Below, piece after piece: positions 46,070 to 57,167 of a stretch of DNA of 64,000 bases. Made by a program: the position numbers and the translations under genes. Source of the stretch: Leptodontidium sp. MPI-SDFR-AT-0119 (taxonomy: Eukaryota > Ascomycota > Leotiomycetes > Helotiales > Leptodontidiaceae); NCBI GenBank assembly GCA_020726505.1, contig JAHLEZ010000028.1, forward strand, positions 558,001-622,000, in the 5' to 3' direction. Position 1 is the first letter of the stretch, and each line of letters starts with the position of its first letter. Below the pieces are notes generated by a model. The model worked only from the letters and a program-made list of their open reading frames with translations. It had not been told where the DNA came from and made no database searches.

Positions 46070-47290
46070 TTACTCGCCCATCTCACCGATCGTACTGATT
46101 AGGAGGGGATCCTTTGTAACGGTTCCGTGAGTTAGCTCAGCATGGTTCAGTAAATGTGTTCGATGTTCAATTTCGATGTCACAGATCCGACAATCTATTC
46201 GCTTCCCCGGTTGCAACTTCTCTACGTGGAACCTTTCAAAGTCCCTAGTCAGAGAACCAACAGTTGCGTATTTCTTCACCCACACATCGACCGGCAAATT
46301 CGAGTTTCCAATATATATGAAGCACATTTTCGACCTCTTGTCGGTCCTCACAGATGCAATTGCCTAGCTCAGGGCGGCGTCCGACGTAGACTGTACCTGC
46401 CCTTAGGCTTCAATGATGGCATGACTGCTAGGCTGACCATCAACATATGACATCCGTTCCTCAACGCTGCAGTACGCCGTCACAGTATTGATAGCCGTTT
46501 TTCTCCTCTGGAGTTCCTTCTCAGGTGTTGTCTCGGGCAGCGTTATAATCGCATCTATCAGAAAGAGATGTTCCGGTGTCATGTTTTCGGATTGCTCTAG
46601 TACGCCTCGCACTTCTTTGTCGACTACCTTCCTGGATAGCTGCATCTCGCTATCATTTATAGGCTGCATTTTCTTGTAATCTTCCCGGATTTGAATCATG
46701 AGCAGCCGCTTCTTTAGTTTAACAATGCACGGCAGGTTCTTCATCGACTTGATTCCTCTATAGTCAACCTCCACGGGCGACGGGGACCTATTGACCGGCT
46801 CATTGAAGACGCAAACTTCATTAGTTCCTTCTCCTGCTCCATACCGCGATATATTCTACCACCATCCACACTAAGCTGCCGATCAAGGTAATACTTAAGA
46901 AGGGTGTCGATGCTAGCATGCTAGAGGATTAGGCATTGGAGGGAATCGCTAACATCCGCTATGCGAATCGTCCCGTTCAGCATAGAGCTCAAGAACGGTG
47001 GTTAGGTCAATACTTACGACTTTCGTTCAGGGCCTTGGCTTGCCCATCGCGGAGACAGTAAGGCTTCGTTCCTTGGTCTATGCCTGTGATCATGCCACCC
47101 TTCTTCATCCGGTACCGTACCTATTCTATCGTTGCCTGCAGCTCGCGAGCAATGCAACCACCGCCCGCTTCAACAATTTCCCGACAGAAGATGAACTTAC
47201 CATCGAGCTTCCCCCCCCCGAAGCGGTAATTTCTGCTCATTCAACCCTTTTAAGACATCCAAGCTGTAAACTCTCTCTAGGGAGTTAATA
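46070..47290 (-). pseudogene. DUF3435 tyrosine recombinase (Crypton/Starship captain family), C-terminal relic
   Basis: In order on the minus strand: GMITGIDQGTKPYCLRDG (near 47060), an intron starting GTAAGTATTGACC, then DVSDSLQCLIL, TAG, HASIDTLLKYYLDRQLSVDG and ELMKFASSMSRSIGPRRPW. A frame of 123 codons follows (46403-46774; LLMIQIREDYKKMQ). Last comes a zinc-finger tail (CFIYIGNSNLP, then CRICDIEIEHRTHLLNHAEL). This is the usual DUF3435 layout: the recombinase core around the conserved His and then a C-terminal finger. At least two stops (one at a Gln position) and one frame change are present, and the N-terminal half is missing. Intact members move Starship and Crypton elements. Confidence 0.75.
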
Positions 47291-48929
47291 CTCGGGGACT
47301 CGAAAGCCTGGGCCGTCAATACAATAGCATGCCCAATAGGAAGACATGAGGGCTAAGCACGAGGGGAGGGTCGTAGATAATTTCTAGGATTAGGAAAACA
47401 TTGCTTCACCAGTAGTTGACACAATTCGTTACGCACAATCTGTAACAAACAGATGTCGTCAGAGGCTAGCAGGAGGGATCACAATATAACAGAATGAGTA
47501 ATACGTGGTGGATCACAAAAAGGGCTGGTGGGTAATAAAAGTAGATTGCTGAGTAGAAGTATAGATGCCAATATAGAGATAAACTCAAGCTTGCCGGTTT
47601 ATAGCTGGCTGAACACGAGTATATATCCTTCATCTTGAAACACTAATACAGCCGTACTAGAGCCTCTATTCGGAGCCTCCGTCACTTCGACTTTCGGGGC
47701 TTCCGAAGGGAAGCTAGTGCTCGGGTTCTCCGATGGTCTAGATTGCTGATACTTGTTCGGTACCCTCGTACCATAGTCTAGACTGTTGGCAGTTGTAAGT
47801 GGCTGTTACACAATCCAAAATATCAGCGAGCCTCACCCAAAAGCCACTACTTTGAAATTGTTGTAACGACGCAATACTCAAGGAGCGTTGCTGGAGGTAT
47901 ATGGGAGTACGTAGACGGTGGCAACTCGAGTATTATAGGTCTACTACGGAGGAAACAAAGAAGATGAAGAGCCCAAAAGAGAGGGGGGTAGGATGCCCTT
48001 TATATAGACGAATCTGGTCCGAAACCACACCGGCGGTAGAGCAGGTGTGGGAAGAGATCGCGGGATAAGAGGCTAAGAGTGTGAAAAGAGTGTAAAGCGA
48101 CCGTGGAGAGCGGAACGGGGGCAGATATAACAACGGACCAGGGTCGAGAGTTGAGGAAGAAGGGAACGAATACTGATTATGCGAAGGATGAATGATGAGC
48201 GGCCGAGATGGAGATAGAGAGGGCGAGGGAGGAGGGCGGAGGAGAGCTTTTAAACACATCATCTCCAGGGGATAGTGGGAAAAGGTAGAGTCTATTCTGG
48301 CGTCTTCGTTGGGGGCCCGTCTTAAAGTGGATGGCCAGCAGGTTGAAGAGTCGAGGACTGACGAGAGGACATGAAATCTGAGCAGGGATCTGAAGCGGCC
48401 AATGGGTGCGCCGGGCCCCGACTGAGGGGTGCGTGGTAGATAAATCAGAGGTGCGGATTTATCGAAAAAGAGGTTAAGACTAGCTGGTGCGTGAAAACAG
48501 CATCTGGGTGTTACAGCTTTGGGTGTTAGAAGTAACGTCTTTAGCTCAACGATATCAATGCAAACAAGAATCGTACGCAAAACTCAATTAGGGCAAATCA
48601 AGTATATTGTCAACGGTACAGGACAAACTCCAGAGGGCATTCAGGCAACATATATGGACTACAAGTGAGACGAAACAAGTGCCACGCACTCTTAGGCCGT
48701 CGGGCACACTTCAACACTGGTGACTGTAACCATGTCTCACGTGACAGGAAGCGAGGTTGGCATAAAACCACCTCTTCTTGCCTCAGCCTGAACATTCTCT
48801 CCTTAGCTTTGTATTCTAAGTTATAAATCAACATTATGCTTCTCTCTTGAGGCCTCTGTTCTCGTGCTGTCACTGGGTAACCACTTCACCGTGTATAAAA
48901 GTAATTGTTGGTATTATTATAACTTCCTC
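47291..48929. other. Intergenic, no credible gene
   Basis: A 215-codon minus-strand frame (47933-48580) is rich in Ser, Pro and Leu and starts from TTG; it shows no domain and is probably not coding. GC content is higher than in the surrounding repeats. Confidence 0.4.
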
Positions 48930-49083
48930 TGTGACGATTGCACTCTGGACAGGTAATATCAAGACAGTACTCTCATTCTTAGGACAATAGATACAGAGGA
49001 AGGACAGCTGTAGCTGACCCCTATATCCTCAAAGCTGAAACACTAGCCCCTAAACACGTGACGTCAGCACCAAGACCGTCACA
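48930..49083. mobile_element. Solo LTR, 154 bp, with 5 bp target duplication
   Basis: The sequence begins TGTGACGATTGC and ends AAGACCGTCACA, so the ends form the inverted pair TGTGACG/CGTCACA. TCCTC is present on both sides (48925-48929 and 49084-49088). No internal retroelement sequence or second LTR follows, so it is most simply a solo LTR left by recombination. It shares terminal bases with the Gypsy LTR at 3582 but not its body. Confidence 0.8.
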
Positions 49084-49088
49084 TCCTC

Positions 49089-50480
49089 GACGTGCTTCGA
49101 GTATTAAGGCGAGTCTCGGGGGAAGATTTAATTAATCCCTATTAAATCTGGCCTTTATATAAGTGCCCTATTAGAAATATAATAAAGTACTTTAAAGTTT
49201 ATTATTAATTTCACTTTGTAGCCTAAGACTTTTTTTATTTATAGTAAGGTTAATAATATAAGCTTGCTACTAATTAGTGTCAGTGTAATACTAGTTTATA
49301 TATTACGTAATATATTAATATATTAGTATAATAACAGAATAAATAATATATAGTTAAAAAATCTATGTATTTTCTAAGAGAGTGCGAGGAGAGCTAGACT
49401 ATATATTACGAAACCCCACTGAATGTGCTCCGAAACTATTCCGGCTAGGCTCTGACCCCTGACCTTGCCCGCACCCCTTTTCCAGATTAAAGTATGCTTA
49501 TGTAGGGACCTGTGGACTAACAATAAGATAGTTAAGATCTTGGAAAATTAAGAGATAAGTATATTATATACGGTCGAAGATAGTTATTAGTATAATTGAG
49601 AATATTGTTTAAGTTAAGAACGAAGCTTTTATTTAATAGTAAACGTACTAGTCTTATATAAAACCTTCGTAGACCTAAGGACCGCTAAGACCGCTAGATT
49701 ATTAGAGGTTTAGTAATCTTAGCGGTCTAGTATTACGTGACTAATAGTCATGCCATCTTATAATTAGAGTATCATCTAGTTATTTACCTACTAAGTCTAA
49801 CTTAGGAACATATAACTAGTAATAAAATCCCAGTTATTAAATTCTCTTGGAAGAAACGTCTTAGAACTAATATTTCCTTGGAACTATTGTCCTAGGCCTA
49901 TAACCTCCCTAAGTTTATAGTCCTGTCAACTATACTATACTAGTATACCCGGAGTCCCGTAACCCGGAAGCGCCCGTAACAGAAAATACTTAATTAGTTA
50001 TAAGAAAACTTGTAGGTCGATATTTGCAGTTATAATAATAAAGGGATAAGAGTAGTAGTAGTAATACCAAGAGGAATCGTGAGAAGAAAAGAAGTTATTA
50101 TAAAGAACAAGAAGAGGGATGGAGAGAAAGGAGAAGGGAAAGAAGGTTAGAAGATATATTCTATAATATGTTTTTAGCTTTTAGCCCTAGCCCTAGCCTT
50201 AGCAGTAGTAGTAGAAGGATTTATCTTAATAAGGAAGTAGATAAGAGAACACGCTCTAGAGATAATCTAGGCCTTTCCTTTCTTAGAGAGGAGGTATAGC
50301 TATAATTATAGCTAATATAAAGTTAAAGTAGATAAAGAGGCTAAGGCTGAGGCCGAACGTGATTTCTATACCTTTCTAGCTAGTTTAGAAAAAACGATAA
50401 GCGCACGGGTCACTTAGTGCTATAGCCGCGAGCGATAGCTGGCGGGTGCGAACGTGGTTACTGCGTATTAAGGGGAAGAC
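49089..50480. other. AT-rich, transposon-derived stretch
   Basis: High TpA content, many stops in all frames, a copy of the dispersed repeat (49409-49522) and a hairpin (49688-49728). No gene is readable. Consistent with old RIP-mutated repeats. Confidence 0.5.
49409..49522 (-). repeat. Dispersed repeat, copy 2
   Basis: Inverted relative to the copy at 12208-12322. Shared blocks on the minus strand include GTCCACAGGTCCCTACAT, GGGGTGCGGG, TCAGAGCCTAGCCGGAAT and GTGGGGTTTCG. Confidence 0.75.
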
Positions 50481-50501
50481 TAGTAGTAGTAGTAGTAGTA
50501 G
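50481..50501. repeat. (TAG)7 microsatellite
   Basis: Seven perfect TAG units at the right edge of the AT-rich stretch. Confidence 0.9.
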
Positions 50502-51267
50502 GGTTATTTTGGTGGGTTTCGCTTAAGTGGGCCGGAGTAATGGCCCCAACTCTTAGCTTGTTTTAATCGCCTGATAGAGGTGGAATCCAAGATGGAGACA
50601 TGGCGAGCGTGCTGATTGTAGATGTCCGGATTTGTAGGCGGGTGGAAATGCTGAGTGCAAAGCACTGTATTTACGCAGACGATGGGAAACAAGACATGTG
50701 AATTCTAAAACGGGGAAAATACGAGATCAGCTCACACGATCCCGAGCAGAGATCAACCGGATCTGCTGGCCGTTGGTACCGAATGTACGATTCCTCAGAT
50801 GATCCGAAGACCCGCAGCGTATTCAGCCAGAGCTACGCATAAGGCTGAGCGGATTTTGGCGATATTTCTTGCAGATGGAAGAATAGGAGCCCGCCCACGC
50901 GCCGGTACTTCCCACAACGGCCGCTCTACGAGCCAAAAATGGAAATCAAGTGGCTTTTCAATGGCGGAGGAAATGTGATATGCTCGCCCTCGCGATGTAG
51001 CACAAAGGTCGCTGCCACAGCTCCAGCAATTGCCACTGTGTTATGAGAGCTTAATGCTCATTGGAACTTGTCTCGGTGATCAGGAACCAGAGGTAGGGGA
51101 AATTATGCTAAAAAGTACAAACGATGGAGGAGCAGGATATTTTGTTAGTTGATCGAATGAATGATAATAGCTTTGATTTCAAGTATTCTTCCTATTACCG
51201 TCTCATGCAATTTGTTTTATACTCTCTCCATAACCTTCCCAATTTGCAACATCAATGCCACCTAACT
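50502..51267. other. Intergenic, 3' side of the deacetylase gene
   Basis: No gene or repeat recognised; base composition returns to average. Confidence 0.45.
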
Positions 51268-54043
51268 TCACAATGGAATTGGCGTAGACAAAGTGAATGT
51301 GACCGGAGATCCAGACATCGTGACCCAGATCGTGAGCGGGTCGTTGCCAATTTTTTCAGTGGTAAAGCCTTGAGTGCTTGTAACTGTACCAGGCACCGTT
51401 ACTGGGATTGGATTGTTACATGTATTGGCATTTGTCGTAAGAGTAAGGCCGGTGATGGTCATGACAGTGGGATCCGTGGTGAAGGTCACCATGGGCGCAC
51501 AAGCATCTCTCGCCATCCGCGTGGCAAAGGCGGTTGCAATCTATCAGCCGTTAATCAGAATTCAGTTGCATGAATTAAATGCTCAGGAATGCTTACATCA
51601 TCATGCTTGAGCGACAAGATTGGCCATGTCACACTCTATGATCAGTGGTTTTTCATTTGGGACAATGCCGCCTTGGACACTTACAGTCTGGTCATTTCTT
51701 GAATGACAATCTCAACCCACGCCTGGAACATCGAGAGCTTCGAGGACACGCCATTAATGGTAGTGGTACCTGCTGTGACGTAGTTCAGGTTTGCCTGGTG
51801 AAACATGAATGGGTCGTGATGAAGGCCGAGCAGATGCCGTGTATTGGTCGCCTTTTCAAGTGCTAGCAAATCATACCACGTGTTGGTTGCCGGGACGCCG
51901 ACGTTAGTGTTGATCCATTCCGCCACTGTGCAATCGGGAAGTTGACACTAACAATGTCAGTCTTGTGGGAAAACAACAACTCAGCGCGAAGATTTACGTT
52001 GTAATAGATATTTGTTGCCCAACGAGGGGTAATTTGGACGCCATCATAGCCATTCAAGGCAACTGTGGTCATGAGAGGCCACATTTCGTTCACCTGTAAT
52101 AGGATGTCAATATCTTCAAGACTGCCAAACTGGAAATGAAATAATTATTCCTGCGTACCGAGTTCATCAACACCGGGCGAGTGTTATCTCCGACAACGTT
52201 GACAATTCCAGCAGCAATCCATGCGCGGATAGCGTCGCCGTTATGCAGACCTGTAATAGCAGGAGGCACAAGTCCCTTAGGGCTAAATCTTGTGGCACCT
52301 GCAATACCTACCTGTTTAAGCCATGCCTGGTTCCAGGTCAGCTCCTGGTAGACGTCGAAGTATGTTGCATTATTTTGGTCTTCGTGCGTGAAAGTATGCG
52401 ACACATGTGCAAATGAATTTAGATTACGTAATTCTGCCCACCATTTCTTGAGAGCGTCCAAGTTCGTGCACGTTGTGGTATAGGGATATGTGAGAGGGGT
52501 TGACGGCCACAGATTAACGCCGGTGCCGATTGGCTTTGCCCATTCCAGTGGGGTATCGATCTGATCAGGATATTCGATGGGTCCAATTCCACATTTAGTT
52601 CCAGTTTGGTCAATATTACTCGCATCCTAGGTATTATCAGCAAATTAGCTGAACAACAAGTATGCAAGAAATATACTTCAATGTTTCCATTACCATTGTG
52701 GCAGATTTCCATAAACCAGTTGCTCCCGGCGGGCAGTCGCTTATTAACAGAGGTCATCCAGGTTACATGTTGGTCCAGATCCGTAGTCGTCACCTGATAT
52801 GTAGTGTTAGTGGGACTGTAGATAGCGGATTCGAGGAACATGTCGTCAACTTTAGCGGAACAGGTTAGCACTGCAGTTCAACCAGGATTTGTTTAGAGGG
52901 GCGCGTACTTTGAGTATTGAGATAGGCACGGCGGTAACCAGTATCTGAAAGCATTCAGTACATGAGAAATCTTTCATTGAGAGCGGTGCATGCATACAGA
53001 GACCTCTTGTTGCCCAGTGAATCCAAGCATGTTGGAGGTAGTTAGACGTTAGGGACCAGTCAGTGGCAAAACTAGTAAAGAAGACCATCTAAAAGGTGTA
53101 AGTATTATACATCTTTAGGCTTGTATACGGACTTGTTGTCTGCCTCCAATATTATTAAGTACACCTGCCGTCGACGTGGTGGGAAATCCTGTGCTTGGTG
53201 TAAATTGAGCGAATTCAGTCGCAATGCTGGAGTTCGTGATTGTAGCTGGGTAATGCCACAGTCCAAGGGTGCTCAGGGCGGCTCCCCTATTGAATCAATG
53301 TCAGCGTTAAGAATCTAAATGATAGTAAATGAGACATAGAGAACTGACGTAATTAAACCCGCAGTAGGAAAACCTGTAGCATTAGAAATAGATATGGTTT
53401 GCTCCTCCCCAGTAGCACAACAGCCACCAATTGTGGATGTACCCGAGTCCGCAGATGGGAAGACGTCAAGTCGGACCATTCGCACCCCAAAGCTGACTTG
53501 ATACTGATACAGTATTGCCCATTGAGCGGCAGTGATTGCACTCTGAAATCCCGTTGTACCTCCGTAATCGTAGCTAACCTCGGACAGTATGACAATGGCT
53601 CCGTAGTTCCCAACCGTTGCAGAGCTGTTTAGGCCTGGAAGTATGATCCCCGCCTGCGGCACGACAACTAGCTGGTACGGAATGGCATAGCCATTAAGGC
53701 CAGAGAATGCCGAGTATCCAGAAGCCGAATCTCTAGCAAAAACTAAGACTGTGCTCGAGACAGTTGTTACAATGACAGCGTTTGAAGCGGGCGCAGCAGC
53801 TGCGGCTACCACCGAAGTGTTGGATGTGACAGTGAGTCCATTGATCTGTGTAACAACAGGGGCGACAGGCGAGGCTGCTTGTCGGATGGCGATCTGAGGA
53901 TTGGTTCTAACAGACTCATGAGCTACTTTGCGCGGAGAAATAGCCGTCGGCGTTTTCGAGGACGCCGAGGACACCGCGGCTCCGTTGGCTGCGGAGAGGA
54001 TTGCTGCCAAAACAGCAGCCTTGAAGATGAAGCTCGACAACAT
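51268..54043 (-). CDS. agd3: Agd3-type extracellular polysaccharide (GalNAc) deacetylase
   Basis: Ten exons join in frame with nine introns of 44-64 bp: 53349-54043, 53133-53286, 52998-53088, 52909-52944, 52677-52849, 52159-52626, 51998-52093, 51685-51947, 51597-51633 and 51268-51540. The product is 761 residues from the ATG at 54043. It has a signal peptide (residues 1-21), an Ala/Ser/Val-rich linker, then GAIVILSEVSYDYGG, VRMVRLDVFPS, STLGLWHYPATI, FFTSFATDWS and LQHAWIHWATRG. The deacetylase core is IDDMFLE (326-332), HNGNGNIE and the metal-site strand VSHTFTHED (HTFTHE at 460-465). WPILSLKHDD and RMARDACAP follow. This matches Agd3 (carbohydrate esterase family 18), which partly deacetylates galactosaminogalactan outside the cell so that it sticks to surfaces. 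The Uge3-like epimerase gene next to it supports the call. No damage is seen. Confidence 0.88.
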
Positions 54044-54656
54044 TAGAACGATTTTAATGTGAAGTTTTCAATGCTAACAGGAGCGATGATGGATGAAAGT
54101 TCAGGTGGATCAGAGTGAAATATTATGTGCATTCGAGATGGCGGCGGGGTTCTGTTGAGCTTAGTGCTCCCAACGGGTAGGTAGGCTGCTTGTTCGAGCC
54201 GTACCCGGCCTACCCAATAAAATACCCGTACCGGGCCTACCCAGCCTGGTCAGATTTCACACTTGTTGAGCAGAGCAAGTCGGTTCTGATGAGAAGCACG
54301 CTCTGACGCGAAGAAAACATGTCCAGCCATGTCTAGAAGAATGGCCTCATACATTGACACCTGTCTATTCTGGGACCATGCCGCAGAGTGAGCCGACGAA
54401 GAACATTGCGGGATGCTAAAAGAAACTGCAGCTTCTCGAACTATCGAAAGTTTGCAGAAAGCCTCAAATCGTGGAATATGACCAGACTCTCAGTCAACGT
54501 GTAGGTATTGACCTCGTCGTCGTCGTCGTCGTCGTCGTTGTTGTTGTTGTTGTTGAATCGGCGGCAGGCTCATTTAGTGAATCTTTACACTGCGTAGTCT
54601 ATTTTAGCGCCAAATAATAAACTATGTGGGTACTCGTCTACAGCGGTGCGCTTAAC
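54044..54656. other. Promoter side of agd3
   Basis: No gene. The short motif TACCCGGCCTACCCA and relatives recur near 54195-54245. A compound microsatellite lies at 54515-54555. Confidence 0.45.
54515..54555. repeat. Compound (CGT)n(TTG)n microsatellite
   Basis: Eight CGT units pass directly into TTG/TGT units. The switch equals a C-to-T change in each unit. Confidence 0.9.
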
Positions 54657-54658
54657 TA

Positions 54659-55142
54659 GCTTCAATCGTACGGGGCAAAATCTCACCCAGCCTCGCGAAT
54701 TCTTAAGCCCTTACCAAAAGCCTGAAAACGCCCCGAGATATTACACCTTAACAACGATTCTAAATTAAAAGCTGTAGACGTAAAATTAATTGCGATATAT
54801 TTAAATATCTTATTCTTAAAGAGCTTTAAGTGCATCGCCTTAATTATGATGTTGTAAGAGGTGCTTGAAATCGTTAGTTTGCGGCTCTTACGAGTGTGGG
54901 CAGAAGGTATTCCTTAGCAAAAATCGCGAGGTCTAGGAAATCAATTATTACTTACTAATTAACACGTCGCAAATATTAAAAAGTAAATGTAAATACTAAG
55001 AAAGTATTGAATTACACGAATATTAACTTTTTATTTACTAATATATTACGTAGAGAATAGAGTCGGAGGGTCGTCAATTTGAGCTTTTGAGCTTTTAGTG
55101 AGGCTCGGTAAAATAAAATAAAAACCGAAAAATTATTGAAGC
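54659..55142. mobile_element. MITE A, TA-flanked
   Basis: It starts GCTTCAAT and ends ATTGAAGC, with TA on both sides (54657-54658 and 55143-55144). Shortly inside both ends lie GCCTCGC and GGCTCGG in inverted order. The interior shares CCCTTACCAAAA..CCTG with element C. 484 bp, no coding capacity. The inverted end is short, so this is the least certain of the three. Confidence 0.55.
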
Positions 55143-55144
55143 TA

Positions 55145-56135
55145 CAATTCTTTTCCTACAGCCGCACAACTAACTAGTCGGAATCCTGATTTTGGCTTTT
55201 TGGCCCCGCCACACCTTTGGAGCGATTTACCCCTCGGATTTCCCAAAACCAACTTTACGAATACAACGTTTAATTAAATAAAAAGTTGATCGCTATAAAA
55301 TCGGCACTTAGCGCATCATTTTCATGCTTACAAAATTTAATCTAGATGCGTGGTTATAAAGTTATTTAAGAAATGAAAACGTCGCAAAATTAAGAGGCGG
55401 GCAAGACGCGAGCCACCAAAAATACCCGTTACAAGGGATTCATTTATTACTCCACGAATATCGCGCTGCACAAAAATCTGCTTTAATCAAAGTACTTACT
55501 TTACGGAAAATTTCATCGCGATCAACTTTTTTTTTTAATAGCAAGTGCTGTTGTGTAGTTGTCGGTGGGCCTCAAATTGATTTCGGAGGGGTAAATCGCT
55601 CCAAAGGTGCGGCTCGCTTGAAATCCGGATTCCGACTAGTTAGTTGTGCAGCTGTACGTGTGTCAGCGTCACCGATGCCCCGCCCCTCACTTTTTCAGGC
55701 CCTTACCAAAATCCTGGAAATGCCCCTAAATATTACTTTACAATTAGGTCTTTAAGTAAGCTAGTAATTACATGCAATTAATTATTACATGTTTAACTTT
55801 AATTGTCTTAATTTTTAAAAGGTCTTAATAACGTTTCGTAGTATTAGAAGAGGGGGCAAAATCGAGGGTTTGCGGCTCAAATTTGCGATTAGGAGCCAGC
55901 TAGCAAGGCTAAAAAAAGCTATTTTTGCCCTTTTGTAATTCACGCTTTTAAGTTACTCTTATAACACTTAAAAAACATAATGCAAATACTAAAGTTATAT
56001 TAAATTTTCATTATATCAACTTCTTTTAAAGCTTTAATACTTGTTTAAGGGGCGGGGTAAGGTGCCTACTTCGGATTTGGGGGGTTTAGTGAGGCTCGCT
56101 TACATCGACGCTGACACATGTTAGGAAAAGAATTG
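55145..56135. mobile_element. MITE C, TA-flanked, interrupted by MITE B
   Basis: The right terminal region (56101-56135) inverted reads CAATTCTTTTCCTAACATG and TGTCAGCGTC. The left end begins CAATTCTTTTCCTA at 55145-55158 and continues CGTGTGTCAGCGTC only at 55657, after the inserted element B. Without B the element is about 495 bp with roughly 38 bp terminal inverted repeats and TA at both borders. Its left TA is the same dinucleotide as the right TA of MITE A. Confidence 0.75.
55159..55654. mobile_element. MITE B, nested inside the left end of MITE C
   Basis: 496 bp with about 70 bp imperfect inverted ends. Both read CAGCNGCACAACTAACTAG then TCGGAATCC, and further in CACCTTTGGAGCGATTTACC then CC. 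TA flanks both sides (55157-55158 and 55655-55656). The interior is AT-rich and non-coding. It must be younger than C. Confidence 0.82.
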
Positions 56136-56137
56136 TA

Positions 56138-57167
56138 GTTAAGCATATTGCTGTAACCTTACCTGAGCCATCTCAACTCACGCATTTCAACATCCACGAC
56201 CTCAACAATCCAACCGCCAGTTCTCCCGCTTTACCTCGCATACAGCTGCAAAATGAACGTCAAAATGAACGTTAAGTTGTCAAGACTCTACGCCTGGCGC
56301 AGGCCCGCTTCCCACCGGCCCTGCAATCAGCTGCAGATCGAAACTCAGCATCTGAAGCGGATCAGATAGTATTCAGATCTGAGCCTTTTCAGCCTCATGC
56401 CATCGACTTAGAATTCCTATCACAGCTTCGTGCATATGGATCCCTAGCTTACATTGTGTCTCAGTATATCCTCAATGCTCTTCTGTAGGCGGCAAGAAAA
56501 TACACCATGCACAAAATGCTACGCTGTCGTCCTCTTGTAGCGGCTGGAGCTCTGAAATATTCAGCTCATTTTCTCTAACTCTCCGAGGAATAATGGGCAG
56601 ACTAGCTAGACTTCCTGAGTTTCTCAGTTGGATGATGGTCATGCGAGTCAATGGTAATTCTAACTTTATCGTTCGTGGCAACTCGGATCATTCACCGCCG
56701 AGTGACAAGCTAAGCCAGGCTCCCATCCAACTGGCCCGGGATCTCTCCCAGATGTCAAGAGTCATGAGATCAACTGAAATTTATTGACTGGTTCTGCGAG
56801 CGTGTTTTCTTTGGCATCAATTGCTCAACGTCGTTGTCCTCCCGGCCGAGTCCCATGCTCGACGCTGCTCCCACATACTCGAGTCACGATATCATCAGTC
56901 TTAGGGCTGAAGTAGCGCATAGGGCCTTGAAGCAGGTGCAGGCTGGTTCTTTTTGTCTCAAGTCAGAGCCATCTCGTGTTCACGCAACAGCTTGTGCAAG
57001 TTCTCCCTACGTGAGACCCCTTTTGCAGAGCTGTCACAAGAAATAGACAATAACTGCATTTTATTATTCGCAGACCGTTATTCACTAATTGCAACCTGTC
57101 CCCATACAACGTCCCGTGCTCTGAAATTTCCTTGAGGTAAGCAAAAAACAATATCACTCCAGTCGTC
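56138..57167. other. Intergenic, 3' side of the epimerase
   Basis: Short frames on both strands without domain. Average base composition, no repeat recognised. Confidence 0.4.

Noticed and set aside
46998..47288. 96-codon plus-strand frame
   Set aside because: It is antisense to the DUF3435 relic, which explains the sequence better.
47933..48580. 215-codon minus-strand frame
   Set aside because: Begins at TTG, low-complexity Ser/Pro/Leu composition, no domain; likely chance in GC-richer DNA.
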